Assembly: GCA_014523665.1 (NCBI GenBank)
Contig: JAATVR010000777.1
Coordinates: 1-9,114 of the forward strand
DNA length: 9,114 nucleotides
Source: Nitrososphaerales archaeon TH526
Lineage (GTDB): Archaea; Thermoproteota; Nitrososphaeria; Nitrososphaerales; Nitrososphaeraceae
Direction of reading: 5' to 3'
The translations under genes were made by a program, and so were the position numbers. A model generated the notes under the pieces. It worked only from the letters and a program-made list of their open reading frames with translations. It searched no databases and was not told where the DNA came from. This document shows positions 4,864 to 9,114 of the stretch, piece by piece. How positions within the stretch are numbered: position 1 is the stretch's first letter; each line of letters opens with the position of its first letter.

Positions 4864-5424
4864 TTATGAATGAAGCTTAATAACAACACTGTTATCGGTA
4901 ATATCACAAGATGTGTTTGCTCCAAATGCTACATCCAACAGATATCTGGATATTTCCTTGATAAGGTATGAATACTTGTATCCCATATCATGCTCAATAA
5001 TGATTTTAAAGAAATCTGCATTCACCTCACATCTATATGGCATTTGGGATATTCGTAACCACGTCTCTGCGATATTGGATAGTGAAGCAATAGTAAATTC
5101 TCCTCGTAGGAATAAACTAACGTCTACTAAGTCGTTTTTCGCTGTATTCCGTGCCAACTCGCATAACTGTTCGTTTGTAAGTTGGTTGATTACTCTTATC
5201 AAGAAAGATTTCGGCCAATAATGTAGTTTAGCCTGAGCAGCCCGACTATGCCAATTGAAATGCTCATTAACTATTTGTTTGGCTAGCGTATTGAGACTTA
5301 CCTGTTTGCTCTGAGATTCCTTCACTAATAAATCTAAATTGTTAACAGAGATCCTAAATGTGATACAATCGCTAGTGGAACTCTGACGTAGAGTCATTTG
5401 GGAAATGCTCCGTCCGATTTGCAC
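4864..5424 (-). CDS. RHH-like N-terminal domain protein of a Nitrososphaeria family, putative transcriptional regulator
   Basis: The 186-aa soluble protein starts with a segment ITFRISVNNLDLLVKESQSK followed by QVSLNTLAKQIVNEHF (21-56). This has the strand-helix-helix pattern of ribbon-helix-helix/CopG-type DNA-binding domains, with the 'vSLNtLa' turn between the helices. The C-terminal domain contains EHDMGYKYSYLIKEISRYL (144-162) and ends in a strand N-S-V-V-I-K-L. I recall a multi-copy family of such proteins in Nitrososphaeria, usually annotated hypothetical, with a similar H-D-M-G-x-K-(W/Y)-S motif; this is memory, not a search. The start is GTG at 5422-5424; an ATG at 5395-5397 would still keep the RHH-like part. 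A possible TATA box lies at 5512-5519, implying a leader of about 65 nt. A 52-codon ORF follows 5 nt after the stop. The DNA-binding role is inferred. Confidence 0.7.
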   Translation of the reverse strand: MQIGRSISQMTLRQSSTSDCITFRISVNNLDLLVKESQSKQVSLNTLAKQIVNEHFNWHSRAAQAKLHYWPKSFLIRVINQLTNEQLCELARNTAKNDLVDVSLFLRGEFTIASLSNIAETWLRISQMPYRCEVNADFFKIIIEHDMGYKYSYLIKEISRYLLDVAFGANTSCDITDNSVVIKLHS

Positions 5425-5761
5425 TCCAATACTAATGCCATGATATTAGATGGTTAGATTAACTACAAAAGTAAGTTGGCCATTTAACTGAGCTTTAGCT
5501 TGAAAAATAGCTATATAATGAATGCAATATCAAGGAAAAACCATATCTAAGTGGGATTCTGGTTAATACGCTCAAACGTTCGGTTATTTTCTTAATAGTT
5601 CATTGGATCACTTTTAGCGAGTTTTGATTAACCTATCTTTCCCATGTCTGCTTTGTCTTAAGTAATGCCGATGAGTGGTTTGTACACTTAAGTCACCACA
5701 ATTAATTAAAGGCAAATTTCAGGCTTGAGTATTATTGTTTTTTCACACGCATACGACGGAT
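5425..5761. other. Intergenic region between two - strand regulator genes
   Basis: No frame of useful length is present on either strand. It holds TATATAAT at 5512-5519, which read on the - strand (ATTATATA) could promote the RHH-type gene with a leader of about 65 nt. The palindromic hexamer CTTAAG occurs twice as CTTAAGT (5657 and 5687), exactly 30 bp apart; repeats of this size can be chance. A T6 run follows at 5739-5744 on the + strand. I see no RNA gene. Confidence 0.4.
5512..5519 (-). promoter_or_regulatory. Candidate TATA box for the RHH-type gene
   Basis: ATTATATA read on the - strand is the strongest TATA-like element upstream of the gene starting at 5424. The predicted start near 5489 gives a leader of about 65 nt, unusually long for this window. 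A weaker element closer in (5437-5447) is an alternative. Confidence 0.3.
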
Positions 5762-6268
5762 TCAAAACATCTCAATAACACCATTGGGAATAGATCTCTT
5801 TCTCCCAACAACTTGAACAATCTCACTCCAAATTGCATCGTTAACTCCATCCATGCCCTTTACCTTTTCAATCAGGTCTAAGAGCTGTCCATTATCCCTT
5901 ACAATTATCTCCACCCTCAAATCTATTGTATGCTGTCCAATACTTTTTCCTACGTACGTTACCTCATCAAAATCCAAGAGGTTTTTTGATACAGCATCTG
6001 TCATGCCGTTCCTTGTAGAGATATACAACTCTATCCGTCTCCAACCAAATTTTTCTATTTTGAGAGTATAGTGAGATTCTAAAAATTCAGATTCTAGTCT
6101 TTTCCGTCTTCTCTGAATAGTTGTTACGGGGATTCCGATCTTTCTTGATAGATCTAATGAGGATTTCGTACCTTCTTTGGGATCCAGCAGGAATCTTAGA
6201 ATCGCCTTATCAATGGCAGACATTCGAGCAATCCGAGAATCATCACCTATCTGCATAAGCCTCTTCAT
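5762..6268 (-). CDS. Lrp/AsnC-like transcriptional regulator (first paralogue)
   Basis: The 168-aa product has the two-part layout of feast/famine (Lrp/AsnC) regulators. The N-terminal winged helix-turn-helix runs from about 17 to 66 (AIDKAILRFLLD, then SLDLSRKIGIPVTTIQRRRK with the recognition helix at 48-60). The C-terminal ligand-binding/dimerisation RAM-like domain runs from about 74 to 155 (FGWRRIELYIS, EVTYVGKSIGQHTIDLRVEI, MDGVNDAIWSEIV). The V-G-K-S-I-G-x-x-x-I-D-L segment corresponds to the ligand-loop region of RAM domains. Such proteins bind palindromic operators as dimers or octamers, often sensing amino acids; the effector here is unknown. ATG at 6266-6268 has a good TATA box about 33 bp upstream and a GGTGAAAGGA stretch in the leader. 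It is paralogous to the gene at 6544-7023, sharing QRRR, FGWR and WSEIV. Confidence 0.8.
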   Translation of the reverse strand: MKRLMQIGDDSRIARMSAIDKAILRFLLDPKEGTKSSLDLSRKIGIPVTTIQRRRKRLESEFLESHYTLKIEKFGWRRIELYISTRNGMTDAVSKNLLDFDEVTYVGKSIGQHTIDLRVEIIVRDNGQLLDLIEKVKGMDGVNDAIWSEIVQVVGRKRSIPNGVIEMF

Positions 6269-6296
6269 ACCGTGTTCCTTTCACCCTACTTTAACC

Positions 6297-6306
6297 TTAA
6301 TAAAAT
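6297..6306 (-). promoter_or_regulatory. TATA box of the first Lrp-like gene
   Basis: ATTTTATTAA on the - strand is centred about 33 bp before the ATG at 6268, so the transcript should carry a leader of about 8 nt. Confidence 0.5.
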
Positions 6307-6315
6307 CATCATTGC

Positions 6316-6435
6316 TCATATAGTTTCATAGGTCGGAGTCGAAAAAATATTGGATACAAATGGCATCAAACACCAATAAATACCAGGTATTACATGATAT
6401 GTTGATCGTACAGATATGTAGCGTCCAGATACCAT
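6316..6435 (-). CDS. Doubtful 39-codon ORF between the two Lrp-like genes
   Basis: An ATG frame of 39 codons (MVSGRYISVRSTYHVIPGIY at its start) lies upstream of the first Lrp-like gene on the same strand. A strong AT-rich element (6452-6462, TTTAAATATTA on the - strand) is centred about 22 bp before the ATG, as for a leaderless transcript. The peptide is rich in aromatic and hydrophobic residues, and I see no family. The promoter could instead drive a longer leader of the Lrp-like gene or a small RNA. It is kept because the promoter distance is notable. Confidence 0.22.
   Translation of the reverse strand: MVSGRYISVRSTYHVIPGIYWCLMPFVSNIFSTPTYETI
6379..6391. promoter_or_regulatory. 13-bp hyphenated palindrome, possible regulator operator
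   Basis: AATACC-A-GGTATT is a perfect 6-1-6 inverted repeat. It lies in the gap between the two Lrp-like genes, 111 bp upstream of the start of the first. Dimeric Lrp-type proteins bind short palindromes of this size, so autoregulation or cross-regulation is possible, although the distance to the TATA box (about 75 bp) suits activation better than direct repression. Confidence 0.35.
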
Positions 6436-6543
6436 CAGAGACAAAATAAGTTAATATTTAAAATTTTCGACCATTATAGTCAATAACTAATATGGATTAG
6501 CGTTCTTTACTCATATTAAGTAACTATTACCTCATGTTGAATT

Positions 6544-7023
6544 CTAGGAAATGTGAAAAACATCTACTTTATCGATTGCAACTTTTTCCACTATTTCTGA
6601 CCATTCGACACGACCTATGTTGTCTAGAGCTCTGATATTCTGCAGGATCTGATGTAATTCCTGCGACGATTTGTAGCGTATCTGGGCACCCAAATTAATC
6701 TCGTGGCTGCCTATTCGTAATGATGCACTCACGATATTTTCGCTGTTTTCTTGTATGATATTTTTGGCAGTTGAATGTGGATCACCTTTATCTATGCCGA
6801 TTATAAGATCAGCTATTCTCCAGCCAAATATGCCAAGATCTAGGATATACGTCTTAGTAAGGATGGATCTCTCTAAGGCAGTTCTTCTTCTTTGAACCGT
6901 TGATAGTGGAACTTCAATCTTTTTGGCTATACGTTCACTTGTTAGATAAGGGTCCTGAATTAGCTCGTTTATGATACTCTTGTTTAGTCTATCCATGAAG
7001 ACTTTGCTGTTATTATTTAGCAC
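6544..7023 (-). CDS. Lrp/AsnC-like transcriptional regulator (second paralogue)
   Basis: The 159-aa product has the same layout as the downstream paralogue. A winged helix-turn-helix occupies about 12-58 (LNKSIINELIQDPYLTSERI, then AKKIEVPLSTVQRRRTALER), and a RAM-like domain about 67-150 (FGWRIADLIIGID, VSASLRIGSHEINLGAQIRY, RVEWSEIVEKV). QRRR (44-47), FGWR (67-70) and WSEIV (141-145) are shared with the neighbour, while the segments that would form the ligand pocket differ (RIGSHEINLGAQ here, SIGQHTIDLRVE there). The GTG at 7021-7023 is preferred over ATG at 6996 because a purine-rich GAAGGGA lies a few bases before it and a TATA element about 38 bp upstream. It was probably made by tandem duplication. 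The effector and target genes are unknown. Confidence 0.8.
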   Translation of the reverse strand: MLNNNSKVFMDRLNKSIINELIQDPYLTSERIAKKIEVPLSTVQRRRTALERSILTKTYILDLGIFGWRIADLIIGIDKGDPHSTAKNIIQENSENIVSASLRIGSHEINLGAQIRYKSSQELHQILQNIRALDNIGRVEWSEIVEKVAIDKVDVFHIS

Positions 7024-7057
7024 AAATTTCCCTTCGTTGATATGTTGTACATTAATG

Positions 7058-7064
7058 GATATAG
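7058..7064 (-). promoter_or_regulatory. Candidate TATA box of the second Lrp-like gene
   Basis: CTATATC on the - strand lies about 38 bp before the GTG at 7023 and predicts a leader of roughly 12 nt that contains the GAAGGGA stretch. Confidence 0.4.
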
Positions 7065-7114
7065 ACCTATGCCAACAGGCTTGTTCGATAAATACACCTA
7101 AAGAAGCTATACGA

Positions 7115-7342
7115 TTACAAATAGTTATGCTGGAAGACTAGTGCCTGCATCTGCTTCGTGATCCTAAGCAGTAGAGTATTATCGGTAATATTTGTTATAG
7201 ATTGGCCTAGATAGTCAGACCCCTCATCTTCACTATCCTTTTCTTTCCTATTTTGGAAACGGTTTTTGTATCTGAAATTAGATGTAGAAATGTTGTTATA
7301 GCTATCGTAAGAACTCATCTCATCGAATGGATAGCATAACAT
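7115..7342 (-). CDS. Small charged hypothetical protein (75 aa)
   Basis: The 75-aa frame encodes a hydrophilic protein. It has a Tyr/Ser/Asn-rich N-terminus (SSYDSYNNISTSNF, 10-23), a basic block (RYKNRFQNRKEK, 24-35), an acidic patch (DSEDEGSD, 36-43) and a more helical hydrophobic C-terminus (TLLLRITKQMQALVF, 56-70). There is no signal peptide or membrane span. A TATA box at 7369-7377 lies about 31 bp before the ATG at 7340-7342, which supports a nearly leaderless transcript. A second ATG, eight codons in, is possible. It lies 91 bp upstream of the second Lrp-like gene on the same strand and may be cotranscribed, though that gene has its own TATA candidate. I recognise no family. Confidence 0.42.
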   Translation of the reverse strand: MLCYPFDEMSSYDSYNNISTSNFRYKNRFQNRKEKDSEDEGSDYLGQSITNITDNTLLLRITKQMQALVFQHNYL

Positions 7343-7949
7343 GATTAGTCATAATTGCTTTACATGAGTAATAAAACTTGTATTTTAGCAATAAATGATT
7401 TGTTCCACCATTATTATATCGAAATGTGGTTCTATGTGTAATGGATAGTTTGTAGATTACTACAACTATATTATTCTCTAATGCATATCATCAAAGGATC
7501 GACTATTTGGTCATAATCTTGAGTGTATTAGCTTAAGGTCTAAATTAGGTGAACTTATGGAATAATGCTTGTAGTCACACTCTATTATGTTCAAATCCAA
7601 TGGCAAAAATGCAAAAGTAGAATCTAGATTAGTACCTTAGACGAAATAATACCTATGCCTTGGATGGCAATCCTAGTTATTAAAACTATAACCGGTTTAT
7701 TGCTAGCAAACTATTAATGAGATCTGTATGAAGTCTTGAGAATCCAAGTTAGAATGGTTCTTGGACTAACTAGGAAAGGGAATGGGTGGCGAATCCAAAA
7801 TCTTTAAACTTACGTATTTTATCGGTTTGACTACGTTTGGCAAACTCATGAAAAGGGGGCTAGTCAATAAGAATTTCTTCGAAAAGGAATGTTATGATTA
7901 TCGTGAGAGGCACACGAGAGCTTTCCGATTATCAAAACATAAAGAGGAA
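7343..7949. other. 600-bp gene-poor region
   Basis: No convincing gene is present. Frames on + up to 7781 are about 20 codons or fewer, one of them hydrophobic (MPWMAILVIKTITGLLLANY, around 7657-7716). A 91-codon + frame (7782-8057) overlaps the 3' third of the flavin reductase gene in antisense and is not called. TCCAAG/CTTGGA (7743-7748 and 7760-7765) and AGTTAG/CTAACT (7747-7752 and 7766-7771) are overlapping inverted repeats that cannot both form. I see no tRNA or insertion-sequence ends. The region may be decayed sequence or carry an RNA I cannot recognise. Confidence 0.45.
7369..7377 (-). promoter_or_regulatory. TATA box of the 75-aa hypothetical gene
   Basis: GTTTTATTA on the - strand is centred about 31 bp before the ATG at 7342. 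It is the same type of element as that before the first Lrp-like gene. Confidence 0.4.
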
Positions 7950-8513
7950 TTACTTCTTGTGTTTTTCGACAACCTTCCTTATTCTTTCACGCTCTTCTTG
8001 AGAAGGTTTTGCTACATTTGTGTTCAGGATGAAGTACCTCCCTCCATGGTAGGCTAATGGTACTTTGTCAGAATTATTAGATGCTTCAATGACCTCACCT
8101 ACTAATGTAATATGGTCTCCAAGCGTAATTTGCTTCGATAGTATGCATTCAATATTCACTGCAGCTCCTTTTATCATGGCGACCCTAATTTTCTTAGCTC
8201 CGTAGAATTCAAACCCAAGCTCTTCTAGTGCATTAATCTTGTTGTACATACTGCCTGTGTACCCACCCGCTATGCTAGACATTATTGATTGCTCCGTGCT
8301 ACATAGATTCACTCCGAATTCTTTTGTTTGTTTTATGTTCTCATAGGTTGCCTTATTTGGGGAGATACAAACAGCTATCAAACCAGGACTGTAAGATATA
8401 TGATGAGTCCATTCGCAGGCCATCACATCTGCTCCGAAAGGACCGTCACTTGTAATCAGTCCTACGTTAGTCATGAACTTGTTTGATCTTTCATCATTCC
8501 AAGGTAAGTCCAA
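7950..8513 (-). CDS. Flavin reductase domain protein (FMN-binding)
   Basis: The 187-aa product belongs to the flavin reductase-like FMN-binding split-barrel family, soluble flavoproteins that reduce flavin with NAD(P)H or use bound FMN for related redox steps. The characteristic N-terminal half is complete: LPWNDERSNKFMTNVGLITS (3-22), MACEWTHHISYSPGLIAVCI (31-50), then NKATYENIKQTKEFGVNL (53-70). Next come the SIAGGYTGSMYNKINALEEL segment and a barrel strand GDHITLVGEVIEA, with YHGGRYF near the end. The C-terminus is a charged helix rich in Lys, Arg and Glu. The start is TTG at 8511-8513: no ATG or GTG lies in frame between it and the upstream stop, and the family block D-L-P-W begins there. 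Its partner or substrate is unknown and no monooxygenase lies nearby. It ends in the gene-poor stretch. Confidence 0.87.
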   Translation of the reverse strand: MDLPWNDERSNKFMTNVGLITSDGPFGADVMACEWTHHISYSPGLIAVCISPNKATYENIKQTKEFGVNLCSTEQSIMSSIAGGYTGSMYNKINALEELGFEFYGAKKIRVAMIKGAAVNIECILSKQITLGDHITLVGEVIEASNNSDKVPLAYHGGRYFILNTNVAKPSQEERERIRKVVEKHKK

Positions 8514-8630
8514 AAACCTCTCACATCCTTTACTGTTATGACATTATTATTGTTATTGTTAACGCTAGAAATAGCCGACACTGGATAATTTCCAAGTACT
8601 AATGGCTGATTCCAAGCTAAGCACTGCATG

Positions 8631-9008
8631 TTATTGACTGATCTTTATGTTTTGAATATCCTCCGGCTCCTGTTCCATTTCTTTTATATTTAACACTGAA
8701 TAGCCCTTCTCAAGTAAAGCAAACTTTGCTTCTTTACATTCTTTTAGCAACCTTAGAGCAGCAAGCTTTTCCTTAACTGTGAGATGATTCCCTTCACCCC
8801 AGTCTTCGTACTTATAAAGACTCCGTGCTTCTCTTCTAATTTCATACATGCCATCAATACACTGCTGCTTATAGTAGTAAGTTAGCTCGCCTTTTGCTAA
8901 ATCAAATACAAACCGCTGTGACAATTGTTTTAAGACTTTGACATCTCTACAAATCGTACTTCCGACTACCTGCAGTATTTGGGCATAGAGGCATTGCTCT
9001 GTGGCCAT
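8631..9008 (-). CDS. Helical hypothetical protein (125 aa)
   Basis: I do not recognise the family. The product is soluble, rich in Lys, Glu, Leu and Tyr, and appears all-helical: helices around ATEQCLYAQILQVVGSTI, VKVLKQLSQRFVFDLAKGEL, GMYEIRREARSLYKYEDW and KEKLAALRLLKECKEAKFAL, then an acidic tail (EMEQEPED). Four cysteines are scattered without a metal-site pattern. The frame is open to a GTG at 9041, but a perfect TATATA (9032-9037) lies inside that extension and sits 26 bp before the ATG at 9006-9008, so I choose 9008 as a leaderless start. An ATG at 9017 is too close to the TATA box. The flavin reductase gene follows 117 bp downstream on the same strand. Confidence 0.6.
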   Translation of the reverse strand: MATEQCLYAQILQVVGSTICRDVKVLKQLSQRFVFDLAKGELTYYYKQQCIDGMYEIRREARSLYKYEDWGEGNHLTVKEKLAALRLLKECKEAKFALLEKGYSVLNIKEMEQEPEDIQNIKISQ

Positions 9009-9031
9009 CTTATTCATCTTACCTGAAACTC

Positions 9032-9037
9032 TATATA
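9032..9037. promoter_or_regulatory. Symmetrical TATA box, possibly shared by divergent genes
   Basis: TATATA is its own reverse complement. Its centre is about 26 bp from the - strand ATG at 9008 and about 31 bp from a + strand ATG at 9065, both suitable distances for leaderless or nearly leaderless archaeal transcripts. Confidence 0.45.
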
Positions 9038-9064
9038 CCACAATTTAGGATATTCCGTCTAATC

Positions 9065-9114
9065 ATGCATAACGGAAAAGAAAATAAAGAGATGAATCTA
9101 AAAAAAGGATTTCT
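9065..9114 (+). CDS. Start of a + strand gene leaving the window (partial, uncertain)
   Basis: An ATG at 9065 opens a frame that stays open to the window end. It encodes M-H-N-G-K-E-N-K-E-M-N-L-K-K-G-F and is rich in Lys and Glu with A-rich codons, as at many gene starts here. A TATA box at 9032-9037 lies about 31 bp upstream. A second ATG at 9092 could be the start instead. Sixteen codons are too few to identify a product. Confidence 0.33.
   Translation, partial: MHNGKENKEMNLKKGF

Noticed and set aside
4052..5560. Inverted copies of an 11-mer (AATCCCACTTA near 4052 and its complement near 5550)
   Set aside because: Matches of this length are expected several times by chance in a window of this size, and the flanks differ.
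5657..5693. Two CTTAAGT copies 30 bp apart
   Set aside because: The phase of three helical turns is attractive, but a 7-mer recurring in 340 bp of AT-rich DNA is not significant.
7782..8057. 91-codon + frame overlapping the flavin reductase 3' end
   Set aside because: The last third is antisense to a secure gene, there is no TATA box, and no family is recognised; a purine-rich stretch before the ATG is the only support.

Overview
The window is AT-rich (roughly 35% G+C by eye) and looks like chromosomal DNA of an ammonia-oxidising archaeon of the class Nitrososphaeria (Thaumarchaeota), probably near Nitrososphaera or 'Candidatus Nitrosocosmicus'. The evidence is the gene families present: small Lrp-like regulators with a QRRR recognition helix, an RHH-type protein with an HDMG-(Y/K)-(Y/W)-S motif, an exported Nitrososphaeria-type protein with a F-L-N-E-P-V-Y motif, a phasin-like protein, and a flavin reductase with the E-W-T-H-H-I-S-Y motif. 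Many starts lie about 25-35 bp from a TATA box with little or no leader, which also fits archaea. The assignment rests on recognition, not on a search. No rRNA, tRNA, CRISPR array, insertion sequence or defence system was recognised.

Left part (1-4640), all genes on the + strand: the 3' portion of a lipid/diacylglycerol kinase family gene cut by the window edge; a CorA-type metal transporter whose signature GMN is GMY; a short, probably C-terminally truncated exported protein; a helical phasin-like protein behind a clean TATA box; two small uncharacterised ORFs 10 bp apart; and a secreted or membrane-anchored Thr/Ser/Asn-rich protein. Most genes are separated by about 200-300 bp and seem to be independent units.

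Centre (4640-4866): a long imperfect hairpin with a T5 run on each strand separates the + genes from the - genes and looks like a bidirectional terminator. A 52-codon ORF, starting 5 nt after an RHH-type regulator gene on the - strand, runs into this hairpin.

Right part (4700-9041), genes on the - strand: the RHH-type gene, two paralogous Lrp/AsnC-like one-component regulators in tandem, a small charged hypothetical protein, a 600-bp gene-poor stretch, an FMN-binding flavin reductase, and a 125-aa helical hypothetical protein. At the right edge a symmetrical TATATA box may serve both this last gene and a + strand gene that begins at 9065 and leaves the window.

Functionally this is a mixed accessory/housekeeping region: lipid phosphorylation, divalent metal transport, possible storage-granule coating, surface proteins and a cluster of small DNA-binding regulators. 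I see no single pathway joining them. The most unusual points are the CorA GMY signature, the small ORFs, the terminator hairpin and the tandem regulator pair.
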